Source: Adiantum capillus-veneris (taxonomy: Eukaryota; Streptophyta; Polypodiopsida; Polypodiales; Pteridaceae). From it: 64,000 nt of DNA. Of the stretch, positions 11,800-22,427 are shown piece after piece; positions within the stretch are counted from its first letter, which is position 1, and every line of letters starts with the position of its first letter. The DNA lies in the NCBI GenBank assembly GCA_014529385.2, contig CM043957.1, positions 69,160,503-69,224,502 of the forward strand, read 5' to 3'. The position numbers and the translations under genes are program-made. Under the pieces are notes generated by a model that searched no databases, was not told the origin of the DNA, and saw only the letters and a program-made list of their open reading frames with translations.

Positions 11800-13083
11800 A
11801 TGGTAGCATTAGCATCTACATGCAACCAGTCAACTTGCATGAAGTACAGTCTGTCCAACCTAGACCAAGATTTCAAGTGAGTTAGGGAATGGAAGGTGTA
11901 GGCTTGTTTTTTAGCATACAGTTGATGCCAAGCATCTGCTATGCTATGCCTAGTGACGAGCTTTCCAAGCAGCTACCTCCAATTTGGAAAAAACTAAATT
12001 TGGAGTAGTAGTGTCTTCCATAGATAACACCATATTGAAGTCCCCTCCAAAATTTACAGCTCGATGAGGTATTTTCTCAAGCCATTTCCATAAAGAGAAT
12101 CTCTCCTTAGGGTTGTTAGCAGCATAAGTATTTACCAACATAAGTGATCCCCATTGGGTATTAAGCAAAAATGCAGAACATCTATCAAACTCATGGTCTA
12201 ATATTCATTGTGGATTGAGGGTAGCTTTAATAAGTAAGCACACCAGAGTACCCTTTGGCCTTGCCACCAAAGAAACATGAGTACCCTATATAATGAGTAC
12301 ACTGACCAGCTCTAGAGTGTAGCTTATGTTCTTGAACCATACAAACATCCAAAGAGAGAGATAGAATCCACTTATTAAGACCGGACATTCCAATAATGTC
12401 ATCCAAACCTTTCCAGTTACTAGGTAGAGTGAACAATCTGGGTGTCATAGTCACTATCCACTTCATTCATGTGTATTTCTACATGAAGGCCCTCATTGCC
12501 CTAAGGAGATCCAACAGCTACACCGGAAGGTCACTTTTTAGCTGAAAGCATGAGTGTCAATGATCTGGCCGATGGCTATCAGGGAGTGAGGGGAGGGGAG
12601 ATCCTCCATTAGAGCCTCATAGTAATTGGGAAAATTATATCCTGAAGAAAAGCTTTTTCTTTTAAAGGTTTTTCTAGCTTGAGAGTACCCATCATGATCC
12701 ACCTGCCTCTTTCCTTTGTCCACTATCCCTTTAGGGTTAGACGAAGTGGAAGGTCCAGCAAAGGATGGGGGACCACCTTTACTAAAGAGCTGCTTGCTTG
12801 CAGGTTTAGGAGGGGGAGTTCTAGCAGAGCCGATCTCTAGCATAGATAGGGGAAGCCAAGGGGGGTGGTATGTAGGAGAGGAACGAGATCTATGCTCTGC
12901 CCAAGGAGGTTTGCCAAAAATTTGTTCTCTAGGAACCATAGTCTTGTTGCCAAAAATTTGTTCTCTAGGAACCATAGTCTTGTAACCGGGGTATGAGGGA
13001 ATCTCCCTCTCCCTCTCTCTCTCTCTCATTTCCCAAGGCTCCTGAAAACGTAGGTTCCCTTTATCCAAAACATGCCGCCTCAA
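11797..13083 (-). pseudogene. LINE fragment: ORF1 tail and AP-type endonuclease
   Basis: Reading leftwards on the minus strand, 13083-12538 is a basic, Pro/Ser-rich frame of 181 residues that looks like an ORF1 or linker region. From 12466 comes an endonuclease/exonuclease/phosphatase fold in three frames: LDVCMVQEHKL (catalytic Glu), NTYAANNP, NFGGDFNMVL (the GDFN motif) and SWSRLDRLYF near 11850. These are the usual order for the endonuclease of plant non-LTR retrotransposons. Stops and frameshifts break it (about 12227 and 11950). The frame stops at the GA tract and no reverse transcriptase follows, so the 3' part is missing. Within the ORF1 part a short segment (VPREQIFGNKTM) is duplicated in tandem at about 12903-12972. 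Confidence 0.75.
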
Positions 13084-13205
13084 AATTTTCCCAAGGAGGA
13101 TTTGAGGCCAACTTAAATTTTAAGATTATGAATTGAAAAGTTCAATTATACCCTGGTGTTGAGTTCAAGACTAGAACTTGACGTGCGTCTACCGCACCTC
13201 CTTGA

Positions 13206-13206
<1 letters not shown>

Positions 13207-13265
<59 letters not shown>

Positions 13266-13282
13266 AGCGCGCGCGCGCGCAC
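13207..13282. repeat. (CT)n-(CA)n-(CG)n compound microsatellite
   Basis: CT dinucleotides run into ACACAC and then GCGCGC. The run lies just downstream of the PHD gene. Confidence 0.9.
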
Positions 13283-13399
13283 ACAAACAATATACTGACA
13301 GAGTTGCAACCTGCCACCAAGACCCGGTAAAGCAAATATCATGATTTCTTGTGAGCTTGTCAGATTTAGTTTACAACGATTAGAAGGGTGATGAGTTAA

Positions 13400-14507
13400 T
13401 TAGCAGAGAACGTCAGCAAGGAGCTTGTATCTACGGTTAAAGGCCCGAGAAGGGCTGTTTGAGAGATGGTCCCTCTTGCCAGCACCTACAACTGGCTTCG
13501 TCGACTGCACCGGCCACGTCGATGTTGCCACAGGTTGCTTGTTGCGCAATGTAACGTGCCCATCATCATCACCACCACCATTACTAAAACCCGTTTTGGC
13601 AGCAGATGCTGCCTGCAGAAGAGAAAATGTTTCCTGCTGATTTGCAGCTTTCGGCTTGCTAATACCATTAGCACCGCTTGCCATCCCCATTGATTGCTTT
13701 GTCAATGTCGACAGTAGCCGTTTCTGCGAATTAGCGGCCTTAGCATCTGCTTTTTCATCATCATCAATCAAACAATTGTTTTGTATCCACAGATCTTGAT
13801 CATAACCGACATTGCTATCACGTATTTTATAGTGATCTCTACAATTCCTAATTATCTGGTCATAGCCTTGCCAGTCTATGGCTGCCTTCATCGGCTTCCT
13901 GCTGTCATCAACATGGCAGCGTGGCCGCTTTAACAGGGCCCTCGCATGAGAGAAGGCACCATTAAAGCTCTGTGCTTCTGTTCCTGCATGAAAGCTCTTG
14001 CCTTCAGCAAGAACTTCTCGGATCATATTGTTCTCCTCCAACTGATGATTCACATATGAATTCTTGTGCTTCCAACTCATATGATTAAAACCCGCTTCTT
14101 GAGAAGTACACATTTTAGTAATTTGATCATGACCCACATCATTATCGCCACTGCGACAATATTGTTTAATCTGACGATCATCATCAACAGCTTCATTCAG
14201 CTTATGGCAGCTCTCATCAGCAAGATCTGCTATGATTTGCAACAAGTACTCAAAAGCTTTGCTGTGCTTTTTGATTTGCTTGACTTGCTGAGGCTTGCTA
14301 TATTCTGAATTGATTGCAATTTTTCTGTTTACAGTGTGTTGATTATCATCATCGTCTTCTTCTTCTACTGCTATCTCTGGCTTCATTGGAAGACACCAGT
14401 TGCAAATAGCTGCCTCCACTCTATAAGGGTATAGATTGCTGCAATAGCTGGAAAAATCAATGAATATTAACCATCTAATTTGACATTCTGTCTTACTGCA
14501 TGTATTT

Positions 14508-14549
<42 letters not shown>

Positions 14550-15296
14550 AAGGTAATTAACGCGGAGGTGGCTAAATTTTCAGAACATATTAACCATGGT
14601 TTGCTTTAATTAATATGTGTGTAGTAGTGTACCATAGGTATGTACTGTCATTTTTAGTGATTTGTTGTCCACGATCTTACAAACTGATATAGCTTGCTAA
14701 TTATCTACAGCATGCAATGAAGATGCAATTACCAAAGCCTAGAAAATTGTTTTATCAAAACAATCATAATCTAGCACAATCGATCAACCTAGAAAAATTG
14801 AGCACTGTTGTCAAGTACTGATCTCATGTATCAGATTTAATGTCTGCTAGTTGTATACATCTGTAGTGCTAATGATACACAGTGGAAAATGAAGTTCTAT
14901 CAATCAAAAGCTAGACATATAGATACTGTTGATCCTTAATTGAGTCTATTCCTTTTTGTTCCATTCCAATAGGTTCTCTTGCCATCGATCTTAATCAATT
15001 ATATTGACCACATAGACATCGCTCACCTTTTCCGCCAAAACTTGATCTCATTCATGAACAGTATAATGCTGAGTGTTTGACTTTACCATTATCATCATGC
15101 CCCCCACTATGTGCTCATCTACAGTTGTGGTGATGTTGAGAACACAATAATTAGAGATTTTCTGATGTAAAGACTAATTCCATGTCTTAAAGCACAACAT
15201 GCTGCAGGCTGATAGAAAATAAATCTCCTTTTGATAGAACTTTAGCGGGTTGACACCTCCGGAAACGCTCACAATGTGGCGTATAAGAGTTTCTGT

Positions 15297-15356
<60 letters not shown>

Positions 15357-16959
15357 TCCAATACCAAGAGAACATTCTCAAAGCGTCCCCTATCCGATAA
15401 TTAATTAACTGCATTATATTGGCTTGTTTGACCAATGAGTGCATCACATGCTTGGAAAGGTTGAAATGCAAAGGACCCATGCAAGAAATAGAAGAGAAGG
15501 CGGCAGGCATATCATGGGTTACATTACAAAATATGCTGAAAAGTGTTAAAAAAATCATTAGTTAGGAGTAAAATGTGGAAGGTGGAATATCAATAGAGTT
15601 GATCCAATACAATATTAAGGATCCTTAATAGTCTAATTATTAAGGTGTAAATCATGGGATTTCCTAAAGAATATTTAATTAAGCAGCTTAATAGTCTAGT
15701 TATTAAGGTGTAAATCATGGGATTTCGGCCTGAAGAATATCTAATTAAGCAGCTAATTCTCTTTTGTAGGTTTATGAAGTGATCAAGAGGTTAGTAGCTG
15801 TAGCTGAGACATCTATCATCATTTATGGAAACCTGATGAAGTTTTGATGCAAGATCTGAAGTTTTACACAAGGTTTTTGAAGTTGTCCTATGAAAAAGCC
15901 ATGATTTTCCCCTAATATCAGACTCAATATCATGAGCTACTGCTAAGGAGCAACCTCATCATGCACCCTAGCGAGGTGAGGTTAGGGACAAGGGAGTGCC
16001 AGCCCCCACCCCGAGCCACCACTATCCTGCAGCTATCCCCAACCACACCTAGCAAGCATGCATGACTCCCTCCCTCACAAGAGCTCATGATGTTGTTGTA
16101 ATGCAGGATTCGTCTAAAACTTTGCGTGATTAGTGGCCAACGTAAGATTAGGCAAACATGCCCAATTAGTTTGCGTGCCGCTGCACTGACTGCGATTTTA
16201 AGTTTCTTCACATGACAAGGCTTGGGCTAGAGGTGGCTATAAGCTAGGCAAGCATGCATTGTCATGGTGTTTACTGGTAAGAAAAAACCCTTTGCTTAAG
16301 TGCATAAATGTAGCAGTACTTTCTTTTGCTTTAGATTATATCAGAGCAAGAAGATTGAGTCGTTCATATGAGGGATGGCATATAATGAGCAGATCATGAA
16401 GTCGAAATGCTCTAACTTGTGGAATAACTTTCGATAAACGAGCATCCTTCGCTAAATTGACGGTTATGGTGGTGTTGGTTTATCAGCGTGGCAAGTGGGC
16501 ACTTTTCACAAATTGCTCTACAGGGGTTGGACAGGGAGGAAGCTTTCGGCAGCTACTTTAGTCCTCTCCGGTCTTGGAATCGAGATTGAGGCTACCTAGC
16601 TGCATGCATCTAGGTTGGCAGGCTGCTTGTAGATATCATATGCTCAGGAATATTCATTCTGGTCTTGAATGCAAGGTTTTGTAAGATATGATAGCTGGGA
16701 GTGGAGGCGAGAGCGGTGGAATAGCATGCTCCTTACTATGACCATGATCAATTATAATAGTCTGCTATTAGATAGCCACACAGATTTACATAAATGTCAT
16801 TAATTAGCTAGTGAATGGCATGATTTGCAGGCGGGGCGCTATGCTGGTATTGCGCCTTGACATCACCGCATATTCAGAGTGACATAGAGCATGCTATAGC
16901 TGTGACAACCCAAGTCATAATATGCAGATTTGGAGAATGGGCATGTCCTTCAGCTATGG

Positions 16960-17004
<45 letters not shown>

Positions 17005-17125
17005 ACACCCACCCACATATGAAATATACACAGTACAGTGGCTGTATGTTTAAGGATGTTCAATCATTAAAATTAGAAACCTTAAATCATCAACACAGCT
17101 TGTGTGTGTGCGTGTGTGTGTGCGT

Positions 17126-17182
<57 letters not shown>

Positions 17183-17606
17183 GTGTTTTAACGGGGGGGG
17201 GCGGGGGGACTCACATGTGTTGAAATCTGTGGGAGCAAGAGAGGCACTTGAAAAGGTATTGAGGTAAACCCACATGGCCACACATGCTGCACTCTCTCAT
17301 GGCCTCCATACTAAGCTCCTGCTGGTGCTGCTGCTCCTCACCATCGACATCAGCATCCCGATATTCAACATGTCCATCAGTGTTATCAACGATGTTACTA
17401 CGGCTCTGTTTGTCATGATCTCTGCCCTTGTGCTTGGCAGAGAAGTCCGACGAAGACAAAGAGCTTATAATGGGCTTAGCCCCTCTCTCCTTAATGATAT
17501 GATTAATGCTGCTGCTACTGCTAATTATCTCGTCTTCTTCATGACTTGGTAATGGTGCTGCTGGTTGTCCCCAGATAATTGCCATATGCCTGCTACAAAC
17601 TTCCAT
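13400..17606 (-). CDS. PHD-finger protein, two exons (17606-17215 and 14447-13400)
   Basis: The first exon starts at ATG 17606; an in-frame TAG lies just upstream. It ends at AT|GTGAGT (donor at 17214). The second starts after TTTTTCCAG at 14447. Splicing rebuilds the codon ATC and gives 1440 coding bases, 479 residues. The joined protein has a canonical Cys4-His-Cys3 PHD finger: Cys106, Cys109, Cys121, Cys124, His130, Cys133, Cys146, Cys149, with FQHIYCSNLYP across the junction. The N-terminal part is acidic and Ser/Gln-rich. The rest is low in recognisable domains, and the protein ends RRYKLLADVLC, close to the ending I recall for a plant family of small PHD proteins. PHD fingers commonly bind histone H3 tails, so a nuclear role is likely, but it is inferred. 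The intron of 2767 bp is unusually rich in microsatellites. A dead copy of exon 1 lies at 36468-36856. No frameshift or stop is present, so I regard the gene as intact. Confidence 0.85.
14509..14548. repeat. G40 homopolymer inside the PHD gene intron
   Basis: Forty consecutive G on the plus strand, hence C40 in the transcript, starting about 60 bases upstream of the splice acceptor at 14448. The assembled length of such a run may not be reliable. Confidence 0.85.
15300..15353. repeat. (CT)n microsatellite in PHD intron
   Basis: About 26 CT units on the plus strand, GA in the transcript. Confidence 0.95.
15624..15754. repeat. Tandem duplication of about 63 bp in PHD intron
   Basis: Two adjacent copies, each beginning CTTAATAGTCTA and ending TAATTAAGCAG, differ by a few substitutions and a short insertion (GGCCT). 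No coding content. Confidence 0.9.
16961..17182. repeat. Cluster of (CT)n, (TG)n and (GA)n tracts in PHD intron
   Basis: (CT)20 at 16961-17001, an imperfect TG tract at 17101-17158, then (GA)n to 17182. In the transcript the TG/GA block becomes CT/CA-rich sequence only about 30 bases inside the 5' splice site. The TG/GA part is shared with the duplicated copy at 36342-36439, where it has grown. Confidence 0.9.
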
Positions 17607-17737
17607 AGCTGCTACACCTACTTTATTAAGCTAATTACACTCACAAATTATGGCGGGTGGCTTCGGCAGCTTGTAAGAGAAAGTAGCTTATGCGTCTGAG
17701 GAGAAGAGAGCTGTAAACCTGGGGCTGGGTATATATC

Positions 17738-17754
17738 TTTGTGCGTGTGTGTGC

Positions 17755-17804
<50 letters not shown>

Positions 17805-17830
17805 ACGAATCACAAGCAATCCTGGGTATG

Positions 17831-17865
<35 letters not shown>

Positions 17866-17930
17866 ACAAATCACAAGCAATCTGGGTTGTGTGTGTGTTG
17901 CGGGCGGGGAGAGAGAGAGAGAGACGAGAT
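17738..17930. repeat. (TG)n/(GA)n tracts upstream of the PHD gene
   Basis: Alternating TG and GA tracts at 130-325 bases upstream of the start codon. On the sense strand they read CT and CA, the kind of pyrimidine-rich run often seen in plant 5' untranslated regions. A regulatory role is only inferred. Confidence 0.85.
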
Positions 17931-18117
17931 CTTCCAGCAGTGGGAGGAGCCCCAATTACTGGTTGAAGGGAATGTGAACCAACTGCATCAAAGGAGGCTA
18001 TTCTTTTTCTATAAAGTCTTTGTACTGTGTATGTATGTTGCCAGACCCTTTAGTATACAATAACACCCTCACCACGAAGGAGCATTGTTTGGAACTTTGG
18101 ATTCAAATTTTGAAGGG

Positions 18118-19162
18118 ATGAGAGAGAGAGAGAAAGAAAGGGAGGGGGGGGCATAAAGGAAATTGAGAATGTGTGTTTTATGGTTCGAAGGGACCTGTGT
18201 AAATAGTACTGTTAGGCTAGTACTATGAGAGAGAGAGAGAGACAGAGAGAGAGAGAGTTCTCTCTTCCAAAATCCTTAAGTCATTCATTCGTAACCACTA
18301 TTACGATAAGCGGAGATTCCTATCATAGCCAATGGCGTTGCCGCACACAACGGCAACTATCCACGTACGAATATGAGAATGAGCATTCCAAAGCGAGAAC
18401 TTTGCTCTCCTGTTTGCATAGGGGTTTATCAGGGCTTCCCCCATAGGCCCGCTAGAGGTGCATACTAAGGGCCCTTGAAAACCCAAACAACTAGCCCATA
18501 TGCTACTATACTCTAGAGCTGATCAACTAGCCTAGATGTTACTGCACTCCATAGTTGATCTCTGTTGCAACCTAATTTTGAGTTTGAGAGAGAGAGAGAG
18601 AGTGCGATTGCAAATCTACGGTGAACCCTAGCTCCCTCCCCCATGTCCCCTTTCCCTCCCTTTTTCCACTCTTAATCTCTGTCTCTCAAGCACACAAAGG
18701 GACACACACACACACAACAAGTAGATCCACACATAGATTGCAACAGGTACACATATATTCTTTGACACTAAACATGCTTTAAATGAAATGGTTTATTTTT
18801 TGCTAATTATGTTCTATTAGTTGTCAATTTGTGTGCTAAATAGCTTTGTTTTGTTAATTAGTTTGTTACTTTTATTCTTTTGGTTAATTATGTTTTATTT
18901 AAGGCAACTAAGTTTTTGTAAATCATGTTTTGTTAATTAGGAATCCTTGTTAAGTTTAGTTAATTTATTAATTAAAGTAGTCAATTTGGTATATGTGTCA
19001 TGAATTAGTAAGTTAACATAAGGATGAATTAGAATATGATTATGGTGTTAAGTTAGTTTAATGTGATCTTTTGCATGTTTAGCTTAGGGTTTGTTTAGAA
19101 TTGATTTATGGTAAATGGTGAGATAGTTTATGAATATTTTAAGGTTTGGTGTGAGTTAGTTT
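18118..19162. other. AT-rich block present only in copy 1
   Basis: This stretch has no counterpart in copy 2, where a GA/poly-G run at about 38985-39045 joins the flanks directly. It contains short (GA)n tracts, a pyrimidine-rich part around 18620-18700 and a long T-rich stretch (18780-19160) with repeated GTTAATTA-like words. No gene is visible. It is either an insertion in copy 1 or a deletion in copy 2. Confidence 0.55.
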
Positions 19163-19483
19163 AAAATGAGTTAAAAGTTTACGAACGACTTAGGCCTACA
19201 TTTAAGATTAGTTTAAGATTTAGGGTGACGTGCTTTTGGGGTGTAGGGTGACTTAGTTTAAGATTAATTACCTACCTTTCCCATATATACATATATAGAA
19301 GTAAGACCAATACAAAATTGTACCTTTTCTCTAGTGAAGAAAATAAAATATTGAATTCTCATTGGAGCTTTAGTTCATAGGACCTTGAGTTGTTGGTAGT
19401 TAGAACCAAGACTTAGTTTTGTTATTTTAAAACTCAAGTGCTTCAATCCCTTTAACATGTGTAGAGAAGCATTTTGAGCAGCA

Positions 19484-19709
19484 TGTTACCATATACATCT
19501 GGTAGTGACGTGTGTGAACACACTAGGACCTTCGGGGCATTTTTTCTCTCTTTAGGGGATTTTTTTCTCCGAGCATTGTATATACGCTCATCACTCAAGG
19601 GCTATCCATCTTTCCATTGCACACTAAGTAACACACTCTCTATTGTGTGTCTTGAGCTTCCTTCGTCTTCTCCAAGCTGTGTGCGTTTCTCTGCAACCCT
19701 AATTCAACA
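19484..19709 (+). repeat. 5' LTR of copia A
   Basis: 226 bp, TG to CA. It contains TTGTATATACGC, a possible TATA region, about 100 bases in. Confidence 0.95.
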
Positions 19710-19711
19710 AT

Positions 19712-19723
19712 TGGTATCAGAGC
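19712..19723 (+). other. Primer binding site of copia A (initiator tRNA-Met)
   Basis: TGGTATCAGAGC follows the LTR after two bases. It is the sequence complementary to the 3' end of plant initiator tRNA-Met. Confidence 0.95.
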
Positions 19724-20057
19724 AGGTTACCTCCTCCCAGGCTTAGTCGCCAGCTGCTCCAACACACGCCTACTCACTTTCTCCGATTACAGTGAGGTTT
19801 GGCGAGCGTTCGCAAGTCCACAAATATATCGGGGAGGCTGGTAGAGCTCAGTCTGCTCAGATTTTTTATTCGGGCTCATTTCGGCCTCCATTTCCACTAC
19901 AGGCTATTTCGTCGTTTTGTGCAGAATTTCTGTCATTGCCATTTTTTGCATAACAGGTGTCTTACAATCTTCTACGGTTTGTGTTATATAGCACGTGTTG
20001 TTCTCGATTCGTTTCTCCTCTTTTCGGAGAGTTTTCAGATCAGGTGCAGCATTTACC

Positions 20058-21838
20058 ATGGCTGACAACAACACAGATGTGTTCAACATGTTTGCTACTC
20101 GGGACAGGTTGGATGGGGACAATTACCCTATGTGGGCTTACATGATGCAACATGTTCTTGTGTCAAAGGGCGTCTGGAATATTTTGCAGGGCATTGATAT
20201 ACGTCCTGGTTCTGAGGATGCAGGCGATGATGAGGATGTTGCAGGTCTTGCTGCAAGGATTGCTGCTATTAGAGTTGTTTTGCCTATGGCAGAACAAGCT
20301 CGTTGGGATGTAAAGGATGTGCAGGCTCATGCATTGATTGCATTGTCTGTGAAGCGCATCATTGCTCCTCACATCCGTTCAGCAAAATCTGCAAAACAGG
20401 CTTGGGATATTTGGCTGGTCTTTATGCAAGTCGCAATGAGGCTAAAATTGCTTTGCTGCGTAAAGAGTTGGATTCGAAGATTATACATGAGGAAGATGAT
20501 ATGGACACTTTCCTTGCTAGTGTCAAGGATATCAATGAGCAATTTATTTCTGCAGGTGAAGTCATTTCAGACAATTCCCTTGTGCAGACTGTTCTTGATG
20601 CCTTACCAGATTCTTACCAGACTTTTGCTAGTACTTGGAGACTTATGACCCAAGGAAATCCAGAAGTTGTCAAGTTTGATTCATTATGCACATTGCTATT
20701 GCAAGAGTCACTTTCCAAAAAAAACAGGACTAGACAGCGTGCAGTTGAACAGGCTTTTATTGCTTCTCAAAGAAAGGGTGGAAACAGCAAAGCAGCCGGC
20801 CACTTCTTATGGTTCTGCTGCGAGTGGAAAAACTTCTGTTCCCAATGCTTCTGCTGGCAGCACTTTGTCTGGAAATTATGGTGATAAGGGCAAAAAGAAG
20901 ATGCGTTGCCATTATTGTAAAGCTAATGATCACTTGATCAAGTCGTATCCTAAGTTGAAGGCTAAAGAGGCTAAGAAGAAAAAGGGTGGTTCCACTGCAA
21001 ATGCTGGTTCCACTACAAATGCAGCCATTGTTGATTCTTCTGTAAAAGGAGACTGTAATGTTGATGTTGATGCAGAATGGGCTTTTAGCGCAAACTGCAC
21101 TTACAATCCTGATGTCTATGATGCATGCTTGTCAGTTGCTGCAGATTCACATGTGTGGTATTTCGACAGTGGTGCTACAAAGCACATTACCTCACATCGT
21201 GAATTGTTCACCTCTCTCGAGTCTGTCCCTCATGGGAATTCAGTCACTTGTGCCAACAATGCCTCTGATCTGGTTTAGGGAGTTGGAAAGATTGTGCTTA
21301 CTACTGCTAATGGCAGTTCTTTCACACTTGTTGATGCACTTTATGTACCTGGGATCAAGAAGAATCTTTTGTCTGTATCCGCACTTGTTAGACTTGGACT
21401 TGTAGTCAAATTTGTGGATGACAGATATACATTTCATAATCTCAGTTTTGGTGATGAAATTGATGCATCTGGCCTTTTGTGTCGTGGGTTGTATAAGCTC
21501 ACTTTGTATGACAAGTGTGGACAAAATTTTGCAAATGCAATTGCAGATTCAAGGGCTATTTCAGATGCAAAACTTTGGCATGCACGTTTTGGTCATCTGA
21601 ATTTTGCCAGTTTTGTGCGTTTGCAGAAATCTGATATGGTTGCTTCTTTGCCGCCTCTTGAAGCACCTGTCAAACATGTTTTTGAAGGCTGTATTCTAGG
21701 TAAGATGCAGCGTTCTAAGTCTCCAAAGGATGGTTCAGCTAGGGCCACATGCAGGTTGCAGCTTGTGCATAGTGATGTTTGTGGGCCCATGCAAACTCCG
21801 TCCTTGGGCAATTACCTGTACTTCGTGACTTTCATTGA
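20058..21838 (+). pseudogene. Copia A gag, protease and start of integrase (broken)
   Basis: Starts at ATG 20058 (MADNNTDVFNMF), the same start as element B. The gag region has the copia-type DGDNYPMWAYMM stretch. A one-base loss near 20412 and a second shift near 20800 break the frame. The zinc knuckle CHYCKANDHLIKSY (about 20907) has lost its last Cys to Tyr. The aspartic protease motif WYFDSGATKHI (about 21156) is present, then a TAG at 21276 where B has CAG. The integrase zinc-binding region (HARFGHLN, CILGKM) and the first catalytic Asp region (HSDVCGPM) follow. The frame then ends where element B is inserted. Confidence 0.9.
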
Positions 21839-22065
21839 TGTTACCATATACATGTGGTAGTGATGTGTGTGAACACACTAGGACCGCCGGGGCATTTTTT
21901 CCCTCTTTAGGATGTTTTTTCCCCAGTGCATTGTATATACGCCCATCACTCTAGGGCTATCTATCTTTCCATTGCACACTAAGTAAAACACTCTCTATTG
22001 TGTGCCTTGAGCTTCCTTCGTCTTCTCCAAGCTGTGTGTGTTTCTCTGCAACCCTAATTCCAACA
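21839..22065 (+). repeat. 5' LTR of copia B
   Basis: 227 bp. It differs from the 3' LTR only within AGGATG/AGGAGG and CCCCAG/CCCCCG. Confidence 0.95.
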
Positions 22066-22067
22066 AT

Positions 22068-22079
22068 TGGTATCAGAGC
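22068..22079 (+). other. Primer binding site of copia B
   Basis: TGGTATCAGAGC, initiator tRNA-Met type, identical to that of A. Confidence 0.95.
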
Positions 22080-22427
22080 AGGTTACGTCCTCCCGGGCTT
22101 AGTCGCCAGCTGCTCCAGCACACGCCTGCTCACTTTCTCTGATTTCAGTGAGCTTTGGCGAGCGTTCGCAGGTCGACAAAAATTTTTGAAAAGCTCAAAG
22201 AGCTTTGGGCTGCTCAGATTTTCGATTTGGGCTCATTTTGGCCTCCGTTTCCACTACAGGCAGTACTGCATAGGCTATTTTGTCATTTTGTGCAGAATTT
22301 CTGTCAGTGTCATTTTCTGCATAATAGGTGCTTTATAGTATTCTACGGTTGTGCTATATAGCACAGGTTGTTCCCGCTCCGTTTCTCCTATTTTCGGGCA
22401 GTTTTCACATCAGATGCAGCATTTACC

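Noticed and set aside
13466-13693. Plus-strand open frames opposite PHD exon 2
   Set aside because: Shadow frames of a well-supported exon on the other strand.
19712-19723. tRNA-Met-like sequence
   Set aside because: Only the 12 bases complementary to the tRNA 3' end are present, as expected of a retrotransposon primer site; there is no cloverleaf.
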